A DNA stretch of 64,000 bases, taken from assembly GCF_029919255.1 (NCBI RefSeq), contig NZ_CP123991.1:1-64000 (forward strand), written 5' to 3'. The DNA is from a cyanobacterium endosymbiont of Epithemia clementina EcSB (GTDB lineage Bacteria; Cyanobacteriota; Cyanobacteriia; Cyanobacteriales; Microcystaceae). A program made the position numbers and the translations under genes. The notes below the pieces were generated by a model, which saw only the letters and a list, made by a program, of their open reading frames with translations, did no database searches and was not told the origin of the DNA. Shown piece after piece: positions 51,806-61,734 of the stretch (positions are counted from its first letter, which is position 1; every line of letters starts with the position of its first letter).

Positions 51806-52723
51806 TTATTCTTTTGTTAATAGTCCTAATCCTGCCCCTGTAACTTCTGCTAAGATACTAATTAATCGAAAGATAGTAATGGTACTAAAAACTATTTGAA
51901 TGGGAAAGTTTTCTGTTTTTAGTAAAATAATAATTGTGGCTTCAAATACCCCTATTCCACTAGGCGCGCCAGGAATTACTAATCCTAATAACCAGGCAAA
52001 ACTAAAAGCATTTAATAATAAAAAAAATTGAAAAGTTGATATTGGAATAAATGCCATCCAAGTCAAGATAAACCCTAGTCCTCTCAGCAAAATAAATACC
52101 ATTTCTCCTAATAAAATTGTCTTAGGATATTGTTCTAAATAAATATTTTTCTGAACATTTTCTTGCTTAATTCCTTTGAGATAAAAAAGTATTTTATTTA
52201 CAAAAAAAGGATGAATTGCTAATAATCCAATTAACATAGTTAATATATTTATAATAAATAGCCAAAAATTATAAGTGGTTTTATCAGTTCTAATAAGATG
52301 ACTTAATAAAGTAATTATCAAAGCTGAATTAGCCATAAATAAAGGTTCTAATAAAACGCTAAAACTAGCAATTTTTAAGGAGATTCCTTGTTGAGAAATA
52401 GCTAAAATACGTCCATAAAAATGTCCTATATTTCCGGGTATATATTTAGAAATATTGGTAGTTAGATAAACTTTTAGTCCCCATGTTTTTTTTATTGGGT
52501 GCTTTAGCATTTGTAGGAGTTTAACCCAAACTAATGCAGACCAAATATGAGAGAAAAAAGTAACTAAAAATGCTAAAGTTAATAGATAAAAACTTTTCTT
52601 ATTAAGAGTTATTTTTATGATAGTACTCCAATTATTTTGAAAAGTATTTACTATGAACAATAGGGACATTCCAAAAATAAACCATTTTAAGTATTTTTTA
52701 AGAAAAGCAACAGTTATTTTCAT
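51806..52723 (-). CDS. UPF0104/LPG-synthase-TM family membrane protein
   Basis: 305 residues with about eight transmembrane helices. Recognised as the flippase-like UPF0104 family (related to the membrane part of lysylphosphatidylglycerol synthase, PF03706) from KVYLTTNISKYIPGNIGHFY then GRILAISQQG near residue 86, and the C-terminal WLLGLVIPGAPSGIGVFEAT, then IIILL. The N-terminal WLKWFIFGMSLLFI-like helix starts the fold. No soluble synthase domain is present, so it is not MprF. The function is unknown; roles in lipid or glycan transport have been proposed for relatives. larC lies 92 bases upstream on the same strand. Confidence 0.88.
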   Translation of the reverse strand: MKITVAFLKKYLKWFIFGMSLLFIVNTFQNNWSTIIKITLNKKSFYLLTLAFLVTFFSHIWSALVWVKLLQMLKHPIKKTWGLKVYLTTNISKYIPGNIGHFYGRILAISQQGISLKIASFSVLLEPLFMANSALIITLLSHLIRTDKTTYNFWLFIINILTMLIGLLAIHPFFVNKILFYLKGIKQENVQKNIYLEQYPKTILLGEMVFILLRGLGFILTWMAFIPISTFQFFLLLNAFSFAWLLGLVIPGAPSGIGVFEATIIILLKTENFPIQIVFSTITIFRLISILAEVTGAGLGLLTKE

Positions 52724-52815
52724 ATAGCAGTTTTCTTTAAATGTCCTTTAAAAAATATTTGAGTAAAAATAAAAGAAAAACTTAAAATAAGTTATTTACA
52801 TTTTCTGTATTTTCT

Positions 52816-54057
52816 CTATTTTTTATGCCAAATATTCAAAACCATCTGTTGAACAGTTCTTAATGGTTGGTCAATTTTTCTAGCTAACACTGCGCAGTCT
52901 TCATATTCTGGTTGAACATTAATGATAGTTTTCTGTCCATTAATTTCTTGACTAGCAATTTTAACTCTTACCATACCATAATCTGTATGTATTTCCTGGA
53001 TTTCTCGGTTTAATATAGAGCGATCTTGAATGAGAGAACGTATTCCCAATGTAGTTGTTTCCTGAAAGATAATTTTCTCACAATCTACCATTTTATCCAG
53101 GGGACAAATTACGGTTAATAAAATTCCTGGGCGAGACTTTTTCATGCCAATAGCTTGTGTAAATACATCCACAGCTCCCACTAAAAATAACTTTTCGAAA
53201 AGGTAGCTAATTATCTGGGGGTTAAGATCATCAATCTGAGTTTCTAACACAGCAATTTTTTCTGATCTATTATCTGAGCTGGTAATAGTATCTCCGCTAA
53301 GAGATTCTCCAATCCATAACTTTAAAATATTGGGAATAACTAATTCCTGCGAACCTGCTCCTAAGCCAACTTTTTGCAATTTCATTGGAGGAAAAAATCC
53401 AAATTTTTTTACTAAAGTTGCCGCAATAGCTGCCCCTGTCGGTGTTACTAATTCTCTATTAATATCATTGCTATAGATAGGAACTTGACGAAATTCCCAT
53501 AACTTAATTACTGCTGGAACAGGAACTGGCAAACATCCGTGAGCTGTCCAAACTATTCCTCCACCTGTCGGCATAGGTGAACAATATAAGGCTTCTATCC
53601 CCAACCAATCCAATCCTAAACAAGTTCCTACAATGTCTACAATGGCGTCGGTAGCTCCTACCTCATGAAAGTGTACTTTTTCTGGTGTTACTCCGTGTAC
53701 AGCTCCTTCTGCTATAGCTAATTGACGGAATATTTCCAGACTCCATTGAGTTGCCTGGGAGGATAAATTAGCTTGTTTAATCATTAATTCAATTTCAGGT
53801 AGATGACGCACACTATAATTGTGGCTATGATGATGCTCAGTTGACTGATTATCTTTCAACAAGTCAACATGAACCTTAGTAGCTAATTGTCCTTGACGAT
53901 AGACCTGTTCTTTCCACAAACGATATTCTACTTTAATACCTAATTTTTGGAGTTTTTCTATTAGATATTTTAAAGGAACACCACTGTCAACTAATGCTCC
54001 CAGACACATATCCCCAGCGATTCCTGTTGAACAATCTAAATACCCTATTTTTTTCAT
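52816..54057 (-). CDS. larC: Nickel insertion protein LarC (DUF111)
   Basis: LarC inserts nickel into the pincer cofactor of lactate racemase and related enzymes, using CTP. It has 413 residues, full length, in one frame (some LarC genes need a programmed frameshift; this does not). Signs are the start GYLDCSTGIAGDMCLGALVD, a His-rich patch EHHHSHNYSVRH near residue 76, VHFHEVGATDAIVDIVGTCL near 128, and VTPTGAAIAATLVKKFG near 206, and the C-terminal SRPGILLTVICPLDKM. LarB, LarE and a racemase are not in the window. With a hydrogenase protease at 60.2 kb it points to nickel use in this cell. Confidence 0.95.
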   Translation of the reverse strand: MKKIGYLDCSTGIAGDMCLGALVDSGVPLKYLIEKLQKLGIKVEYRLWKEQVYRQGQLATKVHVDLLKDNQSTEHHHSHNYSVRHLPEIELMIKQANLSSQATQWSLEIFRQLAIAEGAVHGVTPEKVHFHEVGATDAIVDIVGTCLGLDWLGIEALYCSPMPTGGGIVWTAHGCLPVPVPAVIKLWEFRQVPIYSNDINRELVTPTGAAIAATLVKKFGFFPPMKLQKVGLGAGSQELVIPNILKLWIGESLSGDTITSSDNRSEKIAVLETQIDDLNPQIISYLFEKLFLVGAVDVFTQAIGMKKSRPGILLTVICPLDKMVDCEKIIFQETTTLGIRSLIQDRSILNREIQEIHTDYGMVRVKIASQEINGQKTIINVQPEYEDCAVLARKIDQPLRTVQQMVLNIWHKK

Positions 54058-54224
54058 TACTTTTATAGATTTTCTATTGTTTACTAAAACAACATCATTA
54101 TCTTGAGTTCATTTTAATACTTAAAATAAGATTTTATCTTTGATGTTTAACATGGCTAAAGTATAGAATCTCCATTCTAAAATAATCGCAAATCTCATAT
54201 TATTGAAATAATTGTAAAAAAGCT

Positions 54225-54800
54225 GAAACAAGGGGTAATTATGTTATATCCTTACCGATACAGTTTATGCTATTGGTTGTGATCTCAATCAAAATCAGCT
54301 GCACAGCTGGTTAAGCAATTAAGACAATCATTTAATTATAAATGCTTGACCTGTCTCTGTTATTCTTTGTATAAGATTACTGGTTATGCTTGTATCTTTA
54401 ACAAAGCTTATCTGATGATGAAGCGGATTATTCCTGGTACTTATACTTTTTTTCTGCTAAGAATAAAACTAGTCTCTAAATTGGTGGTGAGTTCCAAATA
54501 AAAAGACATAGAAATCTAAGTTCCTGCCAGTAGTATTTATTAAATAATTTTAGAAATTTTAGATATTGTATTTTATTATGTAAATCTTCTCAATAAGAAA
54601 AAAATTTTTTATCATTAAATTTAAAAAAGCGAATTTTTTTGATATCTAGATAATCAAGTTAATTTAATTATTGAAAATAGATTTCAATTTAGATTTGAAG
54701 TATCTACTATTTGAGAGATGACTTCTGATAATCCTATAGTTGTCTTACAAAAATTAAATTGGGATAAGTTGCAGAATAGAGTTACTGTAATAATTTAACT
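54225..54800 (+). pseudogene. Sua5/YciO-type protein, inactivated
   Basis: Related to threonylcarbamoyl-AMP synthase (YrdC/YciO fold). Plus-strand pieces: PTDTVYAIGCDL-like (TDTVYAIGCDLNQ in one frame), then after a one-base shift KSAAQLVKQLRQSFN, LCYSLYKITGYACIFNKAYL, MMKRIIPGTYTFFLLRIKLV (expected PGPYTFIL), and near the end FEVSTI, stop, EMTSDNPIVVLQKL, NWDKLQ (expected STILDMTSDxPxVVRxGxG). Collinear over about 190 codons with a frameshift and many stops. The cell still needs a functional TsaC for t6A in tRNA; it would have to be elsewhere. Confidence 0.8.
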
Positions 54801-54859
54801 AGATTACTCAATTACCTATTATTAACTTAAGTATATCTCAAATATAAAAATTATTACTA

Positions 54860-55132
54860 TAATAATTTCTAAAGTTATGGTTATTGAACCTCGTATTTTA
54901 GTTAAAAGTTGATATTCTTTCTATGGAAATTTTAATTATAAAAAAATTTTTTAATCAACTAAAATTAAGCTCAATTTTGTTTTAAAAAATTATTCAAAGT
55001 CCCTTAAAAAGATTCTGCGAAGTTTTTACTGTTAAATTCAACAACCTCAAGTAAAATTAGTACGAAATGTTGTAGAAGAAATGTTAGATGTTACCCGTGA
55101 TATACGTAAAAATTCTCCTACTTTTGGATAAT
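54860..55132 (+). pseudogene. Decayed unidentified gene
   Basis: After the YciO remnant come short plus-strand pieces MVIEPRILVKS then stop, and QQPQVKLVRNVVEEMLDVTR, DIRKNSPTFG, stop. Protein-like but too short to identify. It ends immediately before a long hairpin. Confidence 0.35.
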
Positions 55133-55137
55133 GGGTA

Positions 55138-55186
55138 GGCAAATTCCTCAGTAAAAAACATATGTTTTTTTACTGAGGAATTTGCC
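55138..55186. repeat. Inverted repeat, 23-bp arms with one bulge
   Basis: GGCAAATTCCTCAGT with an A run (55138-55160) pairs with 55163-55186; one extra T bulges in the right arm. It stands just after the plus-strand remnant ending at 55132 and may have been its terminator. Confidence 0.75.
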
Positions 55187-55414
55187 CATGGATTTATTGT
55201 TCTATCAGATAAGGCAGAGTTTATTTAATAAAGCGACGGATTATTCTGTCCCACAGTATGAGAAAACTATTTTTTGGAATGATCTCGATATTGAGATCGG
55301 CTAAAAATTAACTGAGCTGGACAACCAATACTGTCAAAAAAGATCAAACAGTGGTTCTCTTAAAAGATTTAGAAATCTTTAGTTAATTGATTTATGTCTA
55401 TCCACTGAGGTAAA

Positions 55415-56278
55415 CTATGAAGGTGTTTTTTCAAGACCTTTTAAGAGGGCTCTAATCCTAGGAGCAGCTAAAAATACTTCAGCATCTTTTAATAATTTAG
55501 TCCCCCAGAGATTATCTTCTAGAAATTGTAATTCGCCATAGCGACTGTCCAATTTTAAGGCAGCTTCCCCTAACTTAAGTCCTTCCTCTGTTTTTCCTTG
55601 GGAATATAAGGCTATAGCTAAAGCTAACTTGGGTTCTGCTTGTTCGGAATCAATTGTTAATGCTGCGCGCCACTCTTCGATCGCGCTCTTGGTGTCTCCT
55701 TGCTCGTACTTAATCAAACCAATATTATTAACCGCAGGCCAAAAATCTTTCTCTTGGGCAATTGCCTTTTTATAAACAATAATTGCGTCTGTCGTTTTTC
55801 TTAATTTTAGATAGGAATTACCTAAATCAAACAAAGCTGCGGGGACATCTGGTTTAAGGACAAGTCCTTGTTCCAATTCCCTTGCCGCCGTTTTATACTT
55901 TCCTTGTCGAAAATAGGCATTTCCTAAGGTAAATTTAATTCCTGCTTCTTCTGGAGCTATGGATAATGCTTTTTGTAATACTTCAATCGCTTGATCTACT
56001 TCTTCTTTTTGAAGATATAAAGTTCCTAAAATAAACCAAGGTTGATATTGAGTTGGGGCAAGTTGAGTGGCCAGTTTAGCCCTTGACAGGGCTAACTCGT
56101 ATTGTTGAAAGCGAACTAACTGTACCGCATCCTCGGCTAATTCTAAACCCCTTTGTTCCAATTGTTCTAAGTTTAGTTTGGGAGTGTAGGGCAGAAGGGC
56201 CTGTCCCATCACGGGGGTCATCAAAGTCCAAAAACCTGTCAAAGCAAATAGGGAAAGCAACCAGTTACGTTTAGGCAC
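55415..56278 (-). CDS. Exported TPR-repeat protein
   Basis: 287 residues with a signal-peptide-like N-terminus (LLSLFALTGFWTLMTPVMGQ, then A) and about six TPR units from residue 45 to 260 (QYQPWFILGTLYLQKEEVDQ, AGIKFTLGNAYFRQGKYKTA, PAALFDLGNSYLKLRKTTDA, WPAVNNIGLIKYEQGDTKSA and so on). The length and layout match conserved cyanobacterial TPR proteins of unknown partner. It stands alone: a dead region lies downstream and 1.4 kb of AT-rich DNA upstream. It is not closely similar to the TPR protein at 1461 beyond the repeat pattern. Confidence 0.88.
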   Translation of the reverse strand: MPKRNWLLSLFALTGFWTLMTPVMGQALLPYTPKLNLEQLEQRGLELAEDAVQLVRFQQYELALSRAKLATQLAPTQYQPWFILGTLYLQKEEVDQAIEVLQKALSIAPEEAGIKFTLGNAYFRQGKYKTAARELEQGLVLKPDVPAALFDLGNSYLKLRKTTDAIIVYKKAIAQEKDFWPAVNNIGLIKYEQGDTKSAIEEWRAALTIDSEQAEPKLALAIALYSQGKTEEGLKLGEAALKLDSRYGELQFLEDNLWGTKLLKDAEVFLAAPRIRALLKGLEKTPS

Positions 56279-57671
56279 GGTATTTTATTAAAGTCCTTCA
56301 GAATAGCTAGTCGGTCATCCCAATTATTGTAGTCTGTCTCGTTCCAATTTGCTTGGACGATAGTGTTGGCAAATTTGGAGACTGTAAGTTGTGTTGAGAC
56401 AGAGTTAATTTAAATTTAAAAAACTAAAAAAGTATTGATTCTAGCAAATCTGTTGTACCAAAAATAAAACTATAAGAATAAAGTTTTAGTGTTAATGATA
56501 GACTTATCAACAGCTATGACTTTTATACATAAATATTCTAACAAGGTTTTATGTATAAATCAGAGGATAGTATAATCAATACTTTTATTTAATTTATATT
56601 TTTTTATCAAAAGCTAAGTTGTATGAATAAAATTTATATTTATATAAATAAAACTATTGCCAATTATTATTTTTTAAATAAAATTAAACTCTTTCAATTT
56701 ATAAAAAGCATACCTAATAGCAACTTATTAATTATTGTGATTTAACTACCAGTTAAATTAATTTAAATTGAAATTTACTATAAAAAGTACATTAATTAAA
56801 AAAGTTGTTTACCTCAGAAAAGATGGTTATAAAATTAGATGTATATAGATGCCGATAACAAATTAGTAGAAGAGTTAGTCTACCCCAAAAATAAAAGAAT
56901 ATCTTCTGATAAAATAGAATAATTTTTCTTGAAAAAATTAAAAATAGTGAGATTAATAGTGTGACTAAAAAATACAATAAGTAAACAATTACTAAAAGTA
57001 ATTTTATTAAATAATCAAAGATTGATAATACAAAAAAAATAAATATCGCAACGGTTGATATTTAATAAAACGATCATGATTAAAATCAATAATATCTGGA
57101 AGAATAGTAAAATATATATAGTTTCTTTTGAAAAAGAAGAATACTTAATTGAATAATCAAAAAAAATATTAAATTATAAGTTCAGACCAATAAAATACTA
57201 ACTTATAGCCAAATATCTTTTTAATTCTAAATAAAAAAATGTGTGTTATCTTTAACATACAAGATCTAAAAAAATAATACATTATATGTAATGCTACTTA
57301 CTGATAATATCTTGCTAAGATAAAAGACTAAATAGCATAAGTATTAAACTCAGCTTGTTATCTTTAAAAACTTAATTTACTTATTGCATAAATATAAAAA
57401 AATCAAAGATATTAACAATAAATTTAAGTTGACTAAAAAAATAATTTATAGATTGATAAATTGTGTCAATGTTTAATTATAGTGTTTTTTACAGTTAATA
57501 CTTTACCAGTAAATTTAGTACTATAAATTTAGTCTAATTAAAATAGTTTTGGTTGTTATTAGTATTACTTGTATAATTAACAAAGTTATAGTCTTTTACA
57601 GCTTGGACAAAGATAGAATAATATTTCCATTTTTTATACTTAATTATGTTTTTATCTAGGACAGTTTTACT
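56279..57671. other. AT-rich gap, nothing recognised
   Basis: No gene or readable remnant seen on either strand. The 100 bases next to each gene presumably carry the promoters of the divergent TPR and fghA genes. Confidence 0.5.
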
Positions 57672-58523
57672 ATGCGTCATAGTCTTACCCTAAAATCAAA
57701 ATATCAATGTTTTGGCGGAACTGTTGCTTATTATAGTCATCAGTCTCAATGTTGTAATCATCAGATGAATTTCGCGGTTTATTTGCCTCCTAAAGCAAAA
57801 ATAGAGCCTATTCCAGTTTTATATTATTTATCAGGATTAACCTGTACAGAGGAAAATTTTATCGTAAAAGCTGGAGCACACCAGTTTGCTGCTAAATACG
57901 GTATTATGCTAGTTGTTCCTGACACTAGTCCTCGTGATACAAAAATCGCAGAAGAAGATAAAACTTGGGATTTAGGAAGTGGGGCAGGGTTTTATGTCGA
58001 TGCTATCATCGAACCATGGAAAAGCCATTATCAAATGTATAGTTATGTTGTAAAAGAGTTGCATAGCCTAATACAAAATAATTTTAACGTAAATGGTGAT
58101 AAAACTAGTATTTTTGGCCATTCCATGGGAGGTCATGGGGCGTTAGTTTGTGCATTAAGGAATCCTCAACAATATACCTCAGTTTCTGCTTTTGCTCCTA
58201 TTACATCACCAATTCATTGTTCTTGGGGAGAAAAAGCATTTACAGCTTATTTGGGAAATGATAAAAGTAATTGGTATCAATATGATGCAAGTGAATTAGT
58301 AAAACAAACTCAGCTTCAATATCCACTTTTAATTGATCAGGGCTTAGCTGATCCTTTTTATCGTCAGAAGCAGTTATTACCAGAAAAATTTAAAGAAGCT
58401 TGTGAATATGCGGGACAATCTTTAATTTTGAGATATCAAAAAGAATATGATCACAGTTATTTTATGATTTCTAGTTTTATTGAAGATCACATCAGCTATC
58501 ATGCTATGTATTTAAATAGTTAA
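57672..58523 (+). CDS. fghA: S-formylglutathione hydrolase
   Basis: Hydrolyses S-formylglutathione to formate and glutathione, the last step of formaldehyde detoxification. It has 283 residues, full length, alpha/beta-hydrolase of the esterase D family. The nucleophile Ser151 is in SIFGHSMGGHGALVC; the conserved block PDTSPRDTKIAEEDKTWDLG, SGAGFYVDA is intact; the catalytic His is in KEYDHSYFMISSFIEDH. The substrate-defining N-terminal YYSHQSQCCNHQMNFAVYLP is also present. The matching formaldehyde dehydrogenase is not in the window. The gene stands alone between long gaps. Confidence 0.95.
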   Translation: MRHSLTLKSKYQCFGGTVAYYSHQSQCCNHQMNFAVYLPPKAKIEPIPVLYYLSGLTCTEENFIVKAGAHQFAAKYGIMLVVPDTSPRDTKIAEEDKTWDLGSGAGFYVDAIIEPWKSHYQMYSYVVKELHSLIQNNFNVNGDKTSIFGHSMGGHGALVCALRNPQQYTSVSAFAPITSPIHCSWGEKAFTAYLGNDKSNWYQYDASELVKQTQLQYPLLIDQGLADPFYRQKQLLPEKFKEACEYAGQSLILRYQKEYDHSYFMISSFIEDHISYHAMYLNS

Positions 58524-60230
58524 TCTGACTTAAGTAGAAAGAATAACTTTTGCTGTAGTTTACAGAAAAAAATAAACTATTCGAGGTTTAATTTAAGATT
58601 TTAAAGATTTTCCCCTAAAGACTTTTTATAAACGTGAGTTTTATTAAAACTTATTGAATAGAAAAAGAAATAATAGTTTTCTTACATAAGAATCAAATAC
58701 TTGCTTATACAAAAAATAGGTGTTACGGTTAATACCCCTACTATGGGTTGCTTGAACTAAAAAATTAACTTTTAAAAAACTCTATATCTTAAAAGTTTAT
58801 ATAGATAGAAATTATCTATATATAGTTAACTACATCTATTAGACTTAGTTCTTATTGACATAACTAAATTAAATTAGTCATAAATTATTACTATATAAGA
58901 GCAACTAAAAGAGAATAAAATTATATTTTAATTAAAAATTAAAATATAATTTTATATTAGAGCACTCTCTACATCAAAACATAGACTTTTCTTCTTTATT
59001 TAAGTTATGACAAATATTGTGTTTGCTACGATTACATATCAAACAATAATCGTGTTGTTATAATCACGCAATATAAGTTATTTTTTTATAGAATTTTGAA
59101 TTTTATGATTTTTTTGATTCGAGATTTTTTTTTACTTGTAGATGTTTTATAGAGAACAGTTAAATTTTTTTATTATTTTTCTAGATTAATATTTTGTGTA
59201 CAATGATTCGGTAATCTATTTCAACAGTCTAAAAATATTCCATCTGATCCTTTCTAGGATATATATAAAATCTTTGTGGCGAAAATATCTTTAAACTTCT
59301 CAATTAGCTTAGTTTTTATCTAGTACTAACGATCAAGTTAAGCGATATTAAACTAATTCATAAAAATGACGTAACTTCTCAAAAATAAAGCGCTACTTTA
59401 GGCTCTGCTAAACAGTGAGTAGTCTATATAAAAAAATGTTATCTTAAAAAATTCTTCTTAACTAACTGTATCAAAACTATAGTAAACAATAGCTAAAAGT
59501 TTTACTTTGAGATATTTTAGAACTGCAATCTCTATAAGATTCTAATTTTTAGAGTTACAGAATGCAGTCACAATAAGAGTCTTGGAAATTATTAGCTACT
59601 AATTTATCAAATCAAGTCTAAAAAATCTTAAAAAATACTTCGTGCTTCGTGCAGATAAAGCTTACACAATAAAATTTAATATTTACATCTCAAATATTAA
59701 ATTTTATCTAATAAATAAAAAGTTCTAATTTAGTTTTTGCGCAGGAAGTTACCATCTATAAACGAGTGATAAACATCGATCTGTAAGATAAAATTTTCTA
59801 TATTTTAATATATTTAATATCGCAGCAATAAAAGCGCATTGAAAGCTTGACTACAAAGCTAAAAAAGTTAGAATAGAATAAGTCTAATTTACACCTAGAA
59901 ACAAGCTAAGAGATTAAGAAAGAACCATTCGCTTTAGCTAGAGAAGATAAGTGTCTCTAGGGTTAGCTGGACAATAAAAAACTTGAAATGAGTAGAACAG
60001 TTTTTCTGATGGTAAAAAACAATACATTGACGGCTGATTAGTAATAGGTAGTGTTGACTGTAGAGAGAGCCGGATGAAGATAGATAAAAATTGGTGAAAC
60101 AATAATGTCCTATCCTTAGGTAGAGAAACTGGTACCCATCATACGCTTGTTTGACTCGTTCATAAGTTATCCTTAAAATTGGTCATCTTAAATTTAGGAC
60201 ATCTTTTTTCTTTAAATTTTTATACTTTCT
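58524..60230. other. AT-rich gap with a hairpin and weak remnants
   Basis: Holds a 17-bp-arm hairpin (58917-58953). A plus-strand stretch at about 59500-59690 reads DILELQSL, stop, DSNF, stop, SYRMQSQ, stop, ESWKLLATNLSNQV, stop, KILKN in one frame, with stops at likely Gln positions; not identified. No hydrogenase structural genes can be traced upstream of the maturation protease. Confidence 0.4.
58917..58953. repeat. Perfect inverted repeat, 17-bp arms
   Basis: 58917-58933 pairs with 58937-58953 over three A residues. Entirely A/T. It lies about 390 bases past fghA, too far for its terminator. Confidence 0.75.
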
Positions 60231-60698
60231 ATGCTGACTATTATTGGCTGTGGTAATCTGAATAGATCTGATGATGCTGTGGGGGTTGTAATTTCTCAAA
60301 AGCTTCAAAGATTTCTTGTAGAACATCATGTTTCTAATGTTCGTGTCTATGATTGTGGAACGGCTGGAATAGAAGTTATGTTCCAAGCTAGGGGTAGTGA
60401 GAAATTAATTATTATTGATGCGTGTTCAACCAACTCCTCTCCAGGAACTATTTTTGAAGTTCCTGGAGAGGAATTAGAAAATTTACCAACACCAAGTTAT
60501 AATCTACATGATTTTCGGTGGGATCATGCCTTAGCAGCCGGACGCAAAATTTTTAAAAAAAATTTTCCTCAAGAAGTAATCGTCTACTTAATTGAGGCAA
60601 AAAACTTAGAATTAGGATTGGAATTAACTCCTCCAATACAAAAAGCTGCTGTAGTAGTTTTAGAAAAGTTAAAAAAGCAAGTTCTAAACTGGTCATAA
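60231..60698 (+). CDS. Hydrogenase maturation protease (HupW-like)
   Basis: Cleaves the C-terminal extension of the large subunit of a NiFe hydrogenase after nickel insertion. It has 155 residues, normal length. The nickel-sensing residues of the HybD family have counterparts here: the acidic pair Asp14-Asp15 in GCGNLNRSDDAVGVVI (the family has E or D), Asp63 in IIIDACSTNS, and His93 in YNLHDFRWDHALAAG. It is likely the protease for uptake hydrogenase (HupW), which recovers hydrogen from nitrogenase; a bidirectional-hydrogenase protease (HoxW) is the alternative. The 3' end abuts the convergent [2Fe-2S] protein gene with one base between stops. Confidence 0.9.
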   Translation: MLTIIGCGNLNRSDDAVGVVISQKLQRFLVEHHVSNVRVYDCGTAGIEVMFQARGSEKLIIIDACSTNSSPGTIFEVPGEELENLPTPSYNLHDFRWDHALAAGRKIFKKNFPQEVIVYLIEAKNLELGLELTPPIQKAAVVVLEKLKKQVLNWS

Positions 60699-60699
60699 C

Positions 60700-61248
60700 T
60701 TAAGTGTAATGTTTCTTAAGTAAATTATCTACTTGTCCGATACTAACCTGATTATATTGAATTTTGTCGGGTAAGACTACTACATTCGGTCCTTTTTTAC
60801 ACTGTTTAAGACATCCTGTCAACCTAATTTCTACTTGATTCTCTAAGCCCCGATCAACTAATTTTGTCTTAATTTGTTGATATAAAATTCTTCCTCCTTG
60901 GTCCCAACACCTAGCTTTTTTACAAACTAAAATTTTCTTTTTACTAGCTTTTTCCGGTATAATCATTACACCTGATTCTTGAGGTTGAGTTAAAATTTTA
61001 ATAGTTTCAGCTTTAAGCTTAAAAATTGCCATCTTACCTTTTGTTTCCCTAGTTCCTTGAACTTCTAGCCAGTCCTTAGGAGAAAGGTGTGTATCTAGAT
61101 AAACTTTTAACTCTTCAGAAATTTCAATTAAAAATTCTCTTGAACCCACTCTCATACGCAAATATTTGATTTTTATTCCGTCTTTCATAACAAAGCTTTC
61201 TAATTGTCCGACAAGGCGGAAGGGAGAAATCATTAAAAACTTTGACAT
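60700..61248 (-). CDS. (2Fe-2S) thioredoxin-like ferredoxin domain protein
   Basis: 182 residues. The N-terminal half (1-90) is a beta-rich domain with no family I can name (FRLVGQLESFVMKDGIKIKY). The C-terminal half is a thioredoxin-like [2Fe-2S] ferredoxin: Cys109 and Cys114 in KKKILVCKKARCWDQGG, Cys146 and Cys150 in IRLTGCLKQCKKGPNVVVLP. This domain appears in cyanobacterial proteins next to hydrogenase or in NuoE/HoxE relatives. It converges on the hydrogenase protease gene, with one base between their stops. Involvement in hydrogen or redox metabolism is suggested by position only. Confidence 0.85.
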   Translation of the reverse strand: MSKFLMISPFRLVGQLESFVMKDGIKIKYLRMRVGSREFLIEISEELKVYLDTHLSPKDWLEVQGTRETKGKMAIFKLKAETIKILTQPQESGVMIIPEKASKKKILVCKKARCWDQGGRILYQQIKTKLVDRGLENQVEIRLTGCLKQCKKGPNVVVLPDKIQYNQVSIGQVDNLLKKHYT

Positions 61249-61734
61249 ATTTTTTTATTTATTAATAAAGTAATTGATAATTAAATCTATTAGTGATATC
61301 AACATTGATTTAACTAGTAGATTAATTCTCAACAGAAAGCTAAGCATTACCTAACTACATTCTAAAGCTGGGCGAAATCAATAGGACTAGTTAGAATTTA
61401 CAAGACTGTTAGTATATAAATACTAACAGTCTTGTAAATTCTAAAGACAAATTATATACACTTCAACGCTCACTTCAATTAGCTTCTATAGCTTAAGTTA
61501 ATATCAAAGAACGGCCAGCTTAATCTATCGATATCAATAAACGCTTATTAGTCTCAAGTATCTCAATAAAATTGATTAGTGTCAAAAACAATTCAGAACT
61601 AGATTCAATCTGGATTCACCCATTTTGCCCTAAGCCTAAATTTTTTAGTATATTCTTTAGGGGGTCAATAAACTGTTGCTAAAATGAGGTATTTTATATA
61701 TGTATAGTTTAACATAAAGAAGGGGACAACGAAA
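61249..61734. other. Divergent intergenic region
   Basis: Lies between divergent genes. Apart from the perfect hairpin at 61391-61444, nothing is readable. The last 50 bases before dps have TATATATGTATAGT and a GAAGGGG ribosome-binding-like sequence, but promoter boxes are not certain. Confidence 0.45.
61391..61444. repeat. Perfect inverted repeat, 25-bp arms
   Basis: 61391-61415 (core TTACAAGACTGTTAGT) pairs exactly with 61420-61444 over a 4-base loop. It lies between two divergent genes, 140 bases from one start and 290 from the other, so it cannot be their terminator; an operator or a decayed terminator are options. Confidence 0.85.

Noticed and set aside
59880-60110. Possible group II intron domain V (AGAGCCGGATGAAG near 60067)
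   Set aside because: The complementary 3' arm expected in domain V is absent, and no reverse transcriptase remnant was found upstream.
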